Positions 44,771 to 53,977 are shown, numbered from the stretch's first letter. The stretch: DNA of 64,000 nucleotides from Trebonia sp963795335 (GCA_963795335.1 CAWCHI010000016.1:186001-250000), one strand, 5' to 3'. Notes: generated by a model not told the origin, from the sequence alone. Made by a program: numbers and translations.

Positions 44771-45753
44771 GTGCCCTGCTCGAGGTGGAGAACCTGACCG
44801 TGGCGCTGCCGACCCGCGCCGGGTACCGCAACGCGGTCGATGACCTGTCTCTGTCCGTCGGGCTGGGCGAGGTGGTGGGCATCGCCGGGGAAAGCGGCAG
44901 CGGCAAGACGATGACCGCCCTGTCCCTGTTCGGGCTGCTGCCGAACGGGGCCCGGGTCACCGGGTCGGCCCGCCTCGACGGCACCGACCTGCTCGCGCTG
45001 CGCGGCCGGCAGCTGCGGGCCGTCCGCGGCCGGCAGGTCGCCATGGTCTCCCAGGACCCGTCGGCGTCGCTGCACCCCATCCTGCACGATCGGCACCCAG
45101 CTGACCGAGCACATGCGCTACCACCTGGGCGTGTCCAAGTCCGAGGCGCAGCACCCGGGCGGCGGAGCTGCTGGACACGGTGCGCATCCCCGACCCGGAG
45201 CAGGCGCTGCGGCTCCTACCCGGGGCAGTTCTCCGGCGGCATGCGGCAGCGGATCGCGATCGCGGTCGCGCTGGCCGCCGAGCCCCGGCTGCTGGTGGCC
45301 GACGAGCCGACCACCGCGCTCGACGTCACCGTCCAGGCCGGGATCTTGCGGCTGCTGGACCGGCTGTGCCGGGAACGGGACCTGTCGGTCATCGTCATCA
45401 CCCACGACCTCGGGGTGATGTCCGCCCTCGCCCGCCGGGTCTACGTGATGTACGCGGGACGGCTGGCCGAGGCCGGGGACACCTCGCGGCTGCTGACCCG
45501 CCCGCGCCACCCCTACACCCGGGGGCTGCTCGACGCGCTGCCGCATCCCGAGGCGGGCCAGGCCGCGCTGGTCCCGATCGGCGGCACCCCGCCGTCGCTG
45601 GGCGCGGTTCCCGGCGGCTGCCCGTTCCACCCGCGCTGCGGCTACGCGCAGGCCTCCTGCGCGGCCACCCGGCCGGAGGCGGTCCAGGCCAGCGGGGACA
45701 TCAGCCCGCACCTGCTCGCCTGCCCGCCCGACCCGCTGCGGGAGCTGCCATGA
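44767..45753 (+). pseudogene. Oligopeptide-type ABC ATPase 1 (DppD-like), frame-broken
   Basis: Start ATG 44767. Walker A is GESGSGKT, the signature FSGGMRQRI, Walker B LLVADEPTTALD and the H-loop VITHDLGV. The C-terminal oligopeptide signature has GCPFHPRC with the cluster-type Cys residues. Extra bases at 45085, about 45156 and 45213 break the middle. Corrected, it has about 327 residues. It overlaps ATPase 2 by ATGA. Confidence 0.85.
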
Positions 45754-46790
45754 CCGAGCTGGCCGAGGAGACGCCCGTGACCCGCGAGCCGTGCGACCGG
45801 TGCTGGCGCTGTCGGGTGCGGCGGTGGAGTACCGCCGCGGCGGCCAGCGGGTCCGCGCCCTGGACGGCGTCGACCTGACGCGTGGGCCCGCGGCGAGATC
45901 GTCGGGCTGGTCGGCGAGTCCGGGTGCGGCAAGTCGACCCTGGCCCGGGCCGCGGTCGGGCTGGTGCCGCTGGCCGCGGGCACGGTCACCTTCGAGGGGC
46001 AGCCGGTCCGCCCGCTCGGCCTGCGCCGCCGGCCCGGCCGGCTGCGCGGCCTGCAGATGGTCTTCCAGGACCCGTACGAGTCGCTCAACCCGCGCCGCAA
46101 GGTCGGCGACCTGATCGCCGACGGCGTGCTGCTGGGCGGCGGCAGCCGCGGCGCCGCCCGGGCCCGCGCCGCCGAGCTGCTGGACCGGGTCGGCCTGCCC
46201 GCCACCGCCGCCGACGGGTACCCGCACGAGTTCAGCGGCGGGCAGCGGCAGCGGATCGCGATCGCCCGCACGCTCGCCGCCCGGCCGTCCTGCCTGATCG
46301 CCGACGAGCCGATCAGCGCCCTCGACGCCTCGGCCCAGGCGCAGGTGGCCAACCTGCTCACCAACCTGGTCCGCGAGGAGGGCATCGGCGCTGCTGCTGG
46401 TCTCCCACGACCTGTCGGTGGTGCGGCAGGTCGCCGACCGGGTCGCGGTCATGTACCTGGGGCGGATCGTCGAGTCGGGCGACACCGGCCGCGGTCTGGG
46501 CCAGCCCGCGCCACCCCTACACCGAGGCCCTGGTCGGCGGCGATCCCGCGGGCCGACGGCGCCGGGGTGCTGCCCGCCGACCTGCCGGGCGACGTGCCCG
46601 ACCCGGCCAGCCCGCCGTCCGGCTGCCGGTTCCACCCGCGCTGCCCGGCCGCCCGCGACGACTGCGCCGTCACCGAGCAGCTGCTCGTCCCGGTCGCCGG
46701 CCGCGAGGTCGCCTGCCACGTCCGGGTCCGCCACCGCAGCCGACGGCCCGGGCCGCCTCGGGGGATCGTCCACCCTGGAGGCACGCGTGA
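45750..46790 (+). pseudogene. Oligopeptide-type ABC ATPase 2 (DppF-like), frame-broken
   Basis: Start ATG 45750. Walker A is GESGCGKST, the signature FSGGQRQRI, Walker B CLIADEPISALD and the H-loop LLVSHDLSV, the last only visible after correction. GCRFHPRC marks the peptide-importer group. Extra bases lie near 45795, at 45881 and 45885, and at 46387, 46487 and 46536. The stop TGA at 46788-46790 overlaps the GTG of the amidohydrolase. Confidence 0.85.
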
Positions 46791-48011
46791 TGTGGCTGGT
46801 CAACGCGCACGTGGTCGACGTGCTGGCCGGCGAGCGTGCTGCCCGGCCGGGCGGTCGAGACCGCCCCCGACGGCACCATCGCCCAGGTCACCGCGGCGGC
46901 GCCGCCCGGCCTGCCCGGCCGCGACGGTGACCGACGTGGCGGGCCGCTGGCTGCTGCCCGGGCTGATCTCCTGCCACACCCACCTGTCGGTGGTGTTCCC
47001 GTTCTCCGACACCGACGAGGCGGAGAACCCGGCGCTCACCGCCTACCGCTCGGCCGCCCGGGCCACGGCGGCGCTGCGGGCCGGGATCACCACGATCCGC
47101 TGCGTGCACGAGCAGAACCGGGCCGACCTGCTGCTGCGCGAGGCGGCGGCGCGCGGCTGGATCAGCGCGCCGCGCATCCTCGGGCCGGCCGGGCGGTCTC
47201 CGCCCGCGGCGGCCACGGCCCGGGCTCCGGCTGCGCCTACGCCAGCCGGCGAGGACGAGTTCTACGCGGCCGCGCTGGCCGAGCTCGGCGGCCGGGCGCC
47301 GACCACGTGAAGATCTTCATCAACGGCGGCCTGGCCAGCGCGGGCGAGCGGGTCGAGCGCCCGGAGATGACCGACGGCGAGATCCGCGGCGCCGTCCGCG
47401 CCGCCGGCTCACCACGACACCTACGTCGTCGCCCACTCCGGCGAGTCGGCCGCGATCAGGCAGGCCCTGGCCCAGGGGGTGCGCTGCTTCGAGCACGCCT
47501 ACCGGCTCGACGACGACACCGCCGCGCTGCTCGCCCGGCGCGGCGCCTACCTCACCCCGACGCTGTGCGTGACCCGGTCGCGAGTCGTGGATGCGGGCCA
47601 ACGGGTTCGCCGAGCACACCATCGCCAACGCCGCTAACGCGGCCGACGAGCACCTGGCCAGCATCCAGCGGGCCATCCGCGGCCGGGCGTCACCTTGCTC
47701 AACGGCACCGACTACCCGCCCGGCGACCTGGTGGACGGGGTGCCGGTCGCGGTCCACGAGCTGCTGCTGATGGCCGAGGCCGGGCTGCAGCCCGCTGCAG
47801 GCCCTGCAGACGGTGTCGGTGAACGCGGCCGCGCTGCTCGGCATCGGCGGCCACGTCGGCCAGGTCCGGCCCGGCTACGCCGCCGACCTGATCGCCGTCG
47901 GCGCCAACCCCCTGGCCGACATCACCGCGCTGCGCGACATCAGCCTGGTCGTCCAGGCGGGCCGGGTCATCCGCGATGACCGGTCAGCCCGCGGCCGGGG
48001 CGGCCCGGTGA
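46787..48011 (+). pseudogene. Metal-dependent amidohydrolase (imidazolonepropionase/prolidase-like), frame-broken
   Basis: Start GTG 46787 (MWLVNAHVVDVLAGE). Binuclear-metal motifs are visible once frames are joined: ISCHTHLSV (His-x-His), the carboxylated Lys in HVKIFINGGLAS, VVAHSGES, CFEHAYRLDD and the Asp in LLNGTDYPPGDL. AADLIAVGANPLADITALRD closes the barrel. This subgroup includes Xaa-Pro and Xaa-Arg dipeptidases as well as cyclic amidases. About ten extra bases interrupt it (46835, 46919, 47246, 47405, 47581, 47681, 47685, 47792 and others). It overlaps the RidA gene by GTGA. Confidence 0.8.
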
Positions 48012-48406
48012 CCGCCACCCGGCGGTACACCGACGCATCCGGGCTGGCAGGAGCAGGCGGGCTACAGCCGCGCCGTGCGCCGCGGCGCAGCGTCATCACG
48101 GTCAGCGGCACCACCGCCACCGGCCCGGACGGCGCCGCGCTGTGCCCGGGCGACACCCTCGGCCAGGCGCGGATCTGCCTGCAGCGGGTGCTGGCGGCGG
48201 TGGCCGCGCTCGGCGGGCAGCCCGGACGACGTGGTGCGCACCGTGGTCTACCTGGCGCCCGGCGCCGAGCTGGGAGCAGGCCGCCCGGGCGCACCGCGAG
48301 GCGCTCGGACGCGGTCGCGCCCGCCAACACGATGCTGTACGTCGCCGGGCTGATCGGTGACGGGTTCTGCGTCGAGGTCGAGGCGATGGCGGTGGCCGGC
48401 GAGTGA
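48008..48406 (+). pseudogene. RidA family protein, frame-broken
   Basis: Start GTG 48008 (TATRRYTDASG). The corrected protein of about 130 residues has the RidA features: a first strand with SVITVSGTTATGPDG, GDTLGQARICLQRVLAAVAA, DDVVRTVVYLAPG, and the late NTMLYVAGLIGDGFCVEVEA containing a Glu at the usual position. RidA enzymes hydrolyse reactive imines or enamines made by flavin or PLP enzymes. In an operon with two flavin oxidoreductases it probably clears an imine intermediate. Its stop overlaps the next gene by GTGA. Confidence 0.8.
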
Positions 48407-49458
48407 GGTTCTCCGTCCGGGTGAACAACGACCTGAGCGTGGCCGAGCTGACCGCGCTGGCGCGGTCGCGGCGGAGGCCGCCGGGTTCGACCAGGTGTGG
48501 GTGTCCAACGACCTGTTCCTGCGTTCCGCGCCGGTGCTCGCCGCCACCCTCGCCGCCCGCACCAGCCGGATCAGCCCTCGGCATCGGCGTGATGAACCCG
48601 TACTCGGTGCACCCCGCCGAGCTGGCGATGATGGCCGCCACGCTGCAGGAGGCCAGCGGCGGCCGGTTCCTGCTCGGGATCGGGGCCGGGCGCGGCAGCA
48701 GTTCCTCGGCTGGGCGGGCATCGCCGCGCACCGCGCCGCTGGCCACGACCACGGCGGCGGTGGTCACCCTGCGGGCGCTGCTCGGCCACCACGACGCCGA
48801 CCGGGCGCTGCTGCCGGCCTGGGCGCGGGCGGCAGGCGGCGCGCGCTGAAGTTCCCGGCTGGCCCGTCCGGTCCCGGTGTACGTGGGGGCGATGGGCCCG
48901 CGGATGCTGGCGATGGCCGGGGCGCACGCCGACGGCGCGCTGCCCCTGCTGTACCCGCCGGAGACCTACGCCGCCGCCCGGGCCGCGGTGCTGTCCGGGG
49001 CGGCGGCCGCCGGACGGAGGCGGGCGGCCGGTGGACGTGCCCGGCCTGCTTCTGGGTGTCGCTGTCCGGCGACCCGGCCGCGGCCCGGGACGGCGCTGGC
49101 GGAGAAGCTGGCCTACTACGGCCCCTCGTTCGCCGCGCCGATGCTCGCCGGGCCGGGCTGCGGCCGGGGGACTTCGACCGCCGCCGCCCGGCTCGCGCAC
49201 AGCCGGGCAGCAGGCCGCCGCGCTCATCGACGACCGGATGCTGTCCCTCGGCATCGCCGGGGACGCCGCCGACGTGATCGCCCGCTGCCGCGCCGCTGCG
49301 CGGCGATGGGGGCGCGAGCACCTGTCGTTCGGGCCGCCGCTCGGCCCCGACCCGGTCGCGGCGATCGGCCTGCTCGGCGAGCAGGTGCTGCCCGCGCTGC
49401 GGGCTCTGCCCGAGCGGTCGCGGGCCGCCCGGCGGCCGAGGAGGCCGGGCGCTGGTGA
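48403..49458 (+). pseudogene. LLM-class oxidoreductase 1 of the operon, frame-broken
   Basis: Start GTG 48403 (RFSVRVNNDLSVAELTALA). Luciferase-like family features appear in successive frames: GFDQVWVSNDLFLRSAPVL, LGIGVMNPYSVHPAELAMMA, EASGGRFLLGIGAG, VYVGAMGPRMLAMAGAHADG and, near the end, AIGLLGEQVLPALRA. It probably uses reduced flavin or F420 as hydride or oxygen donor. At least six extra bases interrupt it. Corrected length is about 345 residues. It is cotranscribed with the importer. Confidence 0.8.
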
Positions 49459-49492
49459 GCGGCTTCGGACGCCGCTGCCCCGAGCGCGCGAC

Positions 49493-49800
49493 ATGGTGCT
49501 GCACGACCTGCGGGTGACGGTGGAGTCGATCGGCGGCCGGCCGGTCTGCGGGCTGCGGCGTCGGGCGACTACTTCGAGGTGACCGAGAGCTCCCGGGTGG
49601 CGCTGCCGCCGGGCCGTCACTTCTGCCTGTACGCGCTCGCGGCGGTGCTGCCGCTGCTGCCGGCCAAGCAGCGGGACCTGCCCGCCGCTGACTGGCTGGA
49701 GCGCGACAGCCTGGTCGCCTGCCCCGACCCGGATGAGCGGCTGGTCATGCGGATCACCCGGACCGGGCGGCGCGCGCTGCGCTCGGCCGACCTCACCTGA
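49493..49800 (+). pseudogene. TIGR04076-like small protein, two extra bases
   Basis: Start ATG 49493 (VLHDLRVTVESIGGRPVCGL). Correcting C 49559 and G 49563 gives VGDYFEVTESS, then HFCLYALAAVLPLLPAKQRD and ACPDPDERLVMRITR. This pattern, with conserved Cys and a CPDP motif, matches the TIGR04076 family of about 100 residues, whose function is not known. Its place between two LLM genes suggests a helper role in the same pathway. Confidence 0.75.
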
Positions 49801-49813
49801 GCGGCGCTGCAGC

Positions 49814-50826
49814 ATGGACACCGAGTTCGGCATCGCGTTCCAGACCGACAAGCCGCCCGGCGCTTACGCGCCCGCTGGCCGCGGCGGCCGAGGCGCACGG
49901 CTTCGACGTGGTCAGCGTCTTCGCCGACCTGCTGTACCAGCCGCCGCTGCCCGCGCTGCTGGAGATGGCCGCGGGCCACCAGCCGGGTCCGGCTCGGCGC
50001 GGCCTGCCTCAACCCCTACACGCTGCACCCGTACGAGATCGCCGGGCCAGGTCGCGGCGCTCGACGCCGCCTCCGGCGGCCGGGCCTACCTCGGCCTGGC
50101 CCGCGGCGCCTGGCTCGAGCGCGGTCGGCATCGGCCAGCCGCGCGGCCGCTGCCCGGCTGCGCGAGGCCGCCGCCGTCGTCCGGGCCCTGCTGTCGGGCG
50201 ACGCAGGCCGGGTTCGCCGGGCAGGAGTTCCGGCTGGAGCCCGGCACCCGGCTGCGCTACCCGCTGCCCGGCCCGGGTGCCGCCGCTGCTGCTCGGCGCG
50301 TGGGGGCCGCGCGGCACCGCCCTGGCCGGGCCAGATCGCCGACGAGCTGAAGGTGGGCGGCACGGCCAGCCCGGCCGTGATCGCGCAGGCCCGGCAGCGG
50401 GCGGACGCGGCCAGCTCGGCCGCCGGGCTGGCCGGCCGGACGAGTCCGGCTGGTCGCGGGCGCGGTCACCGTGGTCGCCGAGGACGGCGCCGCCGCCCGG
50501 CGGCGGGCCCGGGCCGAGGTCGCCATGTACCTGGCGGTCGTCGGCGCGCTCGACACGACCGGCGGAACTGCCGGCCGGGCCTCGCTGACCGGATCGACCG
50601 CCCTGGTGCGCGGCGGGGGACGACGCGGGGGCGGGGGCGCTGATCCCGGACGACGTGCTCGACCGGTTCGCCTTCTCCGGCACCCCCGAGCAGGTCGCCG
50701 GGCAGGCCCGGGCGCGTGTTCGCGGCGGGCGCGGGCCGGGTCGACTTCGGCACCCCGCACGGCCTGACCGACGCCGAGGGCGTCCGCCTGCTCGGCACCC
50801 GGGTGCTGCCGCTCCTACGAGGATAA
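49814..50826 (+). pseudogene. LLM-class oxidoreductase 2 of the operon, frame-broken
   Basis: Start ATG 49814 (DTEFGIAFQTDKPPGAYAP). Features of the F420-type luciferase-like group are spread over three frames: HGFDVVSVFADLLYQPPLPA, a GAACLNPYTLHPYEIAG segment, ALDAASGGRAYLGLARGAWL, ADELKVGGTASPAVIAQARQ and FAFSGTPEQVAGQARA. About eight extra bases interrupt it. The stop TAA at 50824-50826 lies inside copy 3 of the dispersed repeat. It is the last gene of the operon. Confidence 0.8.
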
Positions 50827-50914
50827 CAGCAAGAAGCGGGGATATGAGATGCAACCCGAAATCAGAAACCCTCGCATCAGCATGGGGGCGGCGTGTCATT
50901 TCTTACTGTTATCC
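50821..50914. repeat. Dispersed repeat copy 3 with an inverted partner
   Basis: GGATAACAGCAAGAAGC (50821-50837) faces TTCTTACTGTTATCC (50900-50914), its reverse complement at 14 of 15 positions, across 62 bases. The pair could fold as a terminator-like stem after the operon or mark the ends of a small mobile element. Confidence 0.65.
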
Positions 50915-50938
50915 GCCCCTGACGGTAGACTGAGCCGC

Positions 50939-51878
50939 ATGCCTGCCCCCGACGTGAGCATGCCGGCCCGTGACGCCATCGACGCGCTTCGTCAGGCACC
51001 TGGCCGACCGCGGCCTGTCAGCGACGACCCGGCGCATCCGCAAGACGTACCTCAGCGAGTACCTGCGCCACGCCCAGCGGGCAGCGGCGGGCGACGACCA
51101 GGCCGGCGACGCAGAAGACGCCGAGGTCACGATCACCGAGGCGGCACCGCTGACCGCCGGGGACCTGCTGGACCCCGGGCGCGCGCACGCCTGGCTGACG
51201 GACGCGGCCGCAGGCAAGACCAGGACCAGGAACACCAGCCGGGGACCGGAGGCGGCCGCCTACCCGAACTCGATGCGGGTGCGGATCGACTCGGTCAACG
51301 CCCTGGCGGAGTTCGTTGGCGTGCCCGGGCGGCTGGAGCGGCAGGCGCCCGCCCGCGGGTTCGCCCTGAGCCCGGGGGACACCGAGGCGCTGCTGCACGA
51401 GCTGACGGTCAAGCGGCCGGTCAACGCGAACGCGATGACCGCGCTGCGCACCGCTGCGGTCGCGGCGCTGGTGGCCGACAGCGGCCGCGGGGTGCCCGAG
51501 CTGGCCGACCTCAACCTGCGGGCGCTGCACCTGGACGGCGGCGAGCCGTACGCCGACGTGGCGGGTGAGCGGGTGCCGCTGACCCGGTCGACGGTGCACG
51601 TGCTGACCCGCTGGCTGGCCGCCCGGGCGTCGATCGTGGCCGACCTGGAAGGCAGCGACCCCGGCCACCTGTGGATCCCGACCAAGCCGGGCCGCGCCCG
51701 CGGCGGCGTTCCCTCGGCCAAGCCCGGGATCAGCCCAGCCGCCGTCCGCACCCTCCACGCGTCGCACCGCGCGCTGGTCAGCCAGCTGCTGGGCACGCCG
51801 CTGCGGCCGGGGGCGCTACGGGCCGCGGCCGAGCCGCATGCCCACGCCGTCACCGTCGCCGAGCGGCCGGAAGGTTAG
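50939..51878 (+). pseudogene. Tyrosine-recombinase-like protein, catalytic residues not evident, one extra base
   Basis: Start ATG 50939 (PAPDVSMPARDAID). An extra C at 50987 shifts to the frame that carries FVRHLADRGLSATTRRIRKT and YLSEYLRHAQR, the SAM-like core-binding domain of tyrosine recombinases. The C-terminal region resembles the catalytic fold (ALRTAAVAALVADSGRGVPE, LADLNLRAL). The usual first Arg is displaced, and I see no HxxR box or terminal Tyr. It ends at 51878, giving about 312 residues. It may be a DNA-binding relative rather than an active integrase. Confidence 0.6.
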
Positions 51879-51955
51879 CCGCCGGCGCACCCGCAGCAGG
51901 CCGGGCGGCGCCGACGCTGCTCCGCAGCCCTTCCGGGCAACGGTTGAACGGGTGT

Positions 51956-53101
51956 TCAGCGCGACGGTCCGAGCAGGTCCCAGCGGTTGCCGGCGATGTC
52001 GAGGAACACCGCGACCTGCCCGTAGGGCTCGGTGCGGGGCGCGGTGACGAATTCGACCCCCGCCGCGGTCATCCGCGCCCAGGCGGCGTCGAAGTCGTCG
52101 GCCTGCAGGAAGAACCCGACCCGGCCAGCCACCTGGTTCCCGGCCACGGCCGCCTGCCGGGGGCCGTCGGCCCGGGCCAGCAGCAGCCCGGTTCCGCCGC
52201 CAGGCGGCCGGACCACCACCCAGCGCTTGGGGCGGCCGTCGTTGGTGAGCGAGGGGGAATCTTCGGCCAGCTCGAATCCGAGCGGGCCGGTGAAGAACGC
52301 GATCGCCGCGTCGTAGTCGTCGACCACGACGGTGACCAGGTCCAGTCGCATCACAGCGGTGGCGAGCCGGCTGCAGGACCCGCCGGCCTGGCCCGGCGGG
52401 GTGTCTTTTCTCCCGGCCCGCTCGTGGATGAGGCCGTAGCCGATGGCCTCGGCCACGGTGAGCACGCGGCCGCGGCGCGCGTCCTCGCGGACCTCGTCGG
52501 CTTCCCGGCCGGCCGCCTCGGCGATCCGGTAGAACAGCGAGTCGGTCATCCGCTGGGCCTGCTGCTCGCGGGCGCTCACCGCGGTGACGGTGCCACCGAA
52601 CCGCAGCCGCGGCTCGGACAGGGTGAAGCTCGCGTGGGGGTAGGCGAGGCGGCGCGGGCAGGAGGCGAGTACGCCGAGGGCCGGGCCTCCGGTCTCCCCG
52701 CTGGCGAACCCGTGGACCGGCACCCGCATCACGTCGAGCGCCCCCATCAGGGTCAGTGCGGCGGGCAGTTCCGCCCGCAGGTTCTGCAGCTCGAGCCGGA
52801 CCGGGTCGTCGCCGTCGGCGTCGAGGGTGAGCAGCTGCGCGCTGATCCGGGTCGCGGCCTCCTCGTCGAGGACGCCGGAGGCGAGCACGATGCGCCGCTC
52901 CAGCAGGCGCCCGAACAGTGTGTCCTGCCAGGCGGCGTGCGGGTCGAGCCAGACCCGGGCAGGCGGCACCGGACCGGGCTCAGGTGCCCCCGGCGGGCGG
53001 GGCGGGCCGGGGATCTCCGGGCCGCGCCAGGGGAAGTCGGGGTCGCTCCCGGCGGGAGGGAAGATGGCGGCGAGGCGTCCGGCCGCGTTGCGGTTATCCA
53101 T
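51956..53101 (-). CDS. Catalytically altered ClpP-like domain fused to a VOC/glyoxalase domain
   Basis: 381 residues from ATG 53101. Residues 50-235 follow the ClpP fold: RLLERRIVLASGVLDEEAAT, LTLMGALDVMRVPVHGFASG, ERMTDSLFYRIAEAAG-type handle and TVAEAIGYGLIHE. The nucleophile Ser position is Thr137 (GETGGPAL) and the catalytic His position is Ser162 (FTLSEP), so it is probably not a protease. From Met251 (DNA 52351) a complete VOC domain follows (RLDLVTVVVDDYDAAIAFFT to NRWDLLGPSR). An 8-base perfect hairpin at 52379-52400 separates the two, so a lost stop codon may have fused two genes. The start overlaps the XRE stop by eight bases. Confidence 0.8.
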   Translation of the reverse strand: MDNRNAAGRLAAIFPPAGSDPDFPWRGPEIPGPPRPPGAPEPGPVPPARVWLDPHAAWQDTLFGRLLERRIVLASGVLDEEAATRISAQLLTLDADGDDPVRLELQNLRAELPAALTLMGALDVMRVPVHGFASGETGGPALGVLASCPRRLAYPHASFTLSEPRLRFGGTVTAVSAREQQAQRMTDSLFYRIAEAAGREADEVREDARRGRVLTVAEAIGYGLIHERAGRKDTPPGQAGGSCSRLATAVMRLDLVTVVVDDYDAAIAFFTGPLGFELAEDSPSLTNDGRPKRWVVVRPPGGGTGLLLARADGPRQAAVAGNQVAGRVGFFLQADDFDAAWARMTAAGVEFVTAPRTEPYGQVAVFLDIAGNRWDLLGPSR

Positions 53102-53363
53102 GCAGGCTCCAGCTGATCTCGCCGCCGACGGCGGCCGCGTAGCGCTCGAGGGTGGAGGCGCGGGTATCGGTTGCGCCGGATTCCAGCCGGGCCACGGCTG
53201 ACTGGGAGGTGCCCATGCGGGCGGCCACCTCGGTCTGTGACAGGCCCGCGGCCAGGCGCTGCTCTACCAGCCCGCGGACCAGGCCCGCCCGTCGCTCCGC
53301 CATCCGGCGCAGGGCCATGGCGCGGAATCCGGGCATGACCGGAAGCTCGTCCATACCAGTCAT
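53094..53363 (-). CDS. XRE family helix-turn-helix protein
   Basis: 89 residues from ATG 53363; an ATG at 53354 is an alternative. The HTH spans residues 38-75: LAAGLSQTEVAARMGTSQSA then VARLESGATDTRASTLERYA. The protein resembles HigA-like antitoxins and stand-alone repressors. A perfect 7-base inverted repeat lies directly upstream at 53366-53383, so autorepression is likely. The ClpP-like gene follows with an ATGGATAA overlap, giving tight coupling. Confidence 0.88.
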   Translation of the reverse strand: MTGMDELPVMPGFRAMALRRMAERRAGLVRGLVEQRLAAGLSQTEVAARMGTSQSAVARLESGATDTRASTLERYAAAVGGEISWSLHG

Positions 53364-53365
53364 GG

Positions 53366-53383
53366 TATCTCAAATGTGAGATA
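53366..53383. promoter_or_regulatory. Palindromic operator of the XRE gene
   Basis: TATCTCA (53366-53372) and TGAGATA (53377-53383) pair perfectly across AATG, ending three bases before the XRE start codon. The AT-rich site stands out in this GC-rich stretch. Confidence 0.7.
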
Positions 53384-53386
53384 GGG

Positions 53387-53977
53387 TCAGGGCGGCCCGG
53401 CCCCGGCGAGCACCGCTTCGACGGTGCGGGTGACCGCGGTGGCATCCGGGGCGGCCCCGTCGGCGTCGGTGAACAGCAGGTGGGCGGCGCCGACGAGGGT
53501 GGGGGCGAGGGTGGCGAGGTCGGCCCCGGCCGCGACCCGGCCCCGGTCCCGCTCGGCCGCCAGGTAGCCGGCCACCAGCGCGGTCGCCTCCGACAGCAGC
53601 GGGAGGCGGCTCCCGGTGGCCGCCCGCAGCCGCTGCCGCAGCTCATCGCGCGCAATGACGAGCCGGATCAGCGCCAGGGTAGCCGGGCTGAACAGCGCCG
53701 GGAGGACACCCGCGAGGTTGCCCGCGACGGTCCCGGTGCCCGCCGCGGCGCGCAGCGCGTCCGCTTCGCCGCCAGTGCGGGCGATGCGGTCGAGCGCGAG
53801 CTCGGCCAGGAAGGCATCGAAGTCGGCGAAGTGGCGGTGCAGGACGCCCTTGGCCACCCCGGCCTCGGTGGTGACCGCCCGGCTGGTGAGCGCGGCCGGG
53901 CCGTCGCGCAGCAGGACCCGCTCGGCCGCGTCGAACAGCTGCCCGCGGGGATCGCGGATGGCCACTCCGGTGGGCAT
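53387..53977 (-). CDS. TetR family transcriptional regulator
   Basis: 196 residues from ATG 53977. The helix-turn-helix reads LFDAAERVLLRDGPAALTSR, then VAKGVLHRHFADFDAFL. The helical domain is unremarkable. It diverges from a methyltransferase gene. The region between holds AAGTGGGC / GCCCACTT arms at 54044-54063, an obvious operator for both directions. It ends only four bases from the XRE operator. Confidence 0.88.
   Translation of the reverse strand: MPTGVAIRDPRGQLFDAAERVLLRDGPAALTSRAVTTEAGVAKGVLHRHFADFDAFLAELALDRIARTGGEADALRAAAGTGTVAGNLAGVLPALFSPATLALIRLVIARDELRQRLRAATGSRLPLLSEATALVAGYLAAERDRGRVAAGADLATLAPTLVGAAHLLFTDADGAAPDATAVTRTVEAVLAGAGPP

Noticed and set aside
39307..50826. Programmed ribosomal frameshifting across the operon
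   Set aside because: There are too many shifts, in many genes, with no slippery heptamers or shared stimulatory structures. The wobble-pair pattern points to the consensus, not to translation.
34615..50914. A proven integrative element bounded by att sites
   Set aside because: The repeats are short, more than two copies exist, and the recombinase-like gene lacks evident catalytic residues and sits outside the bracket. I keep it only as a hypothesis.
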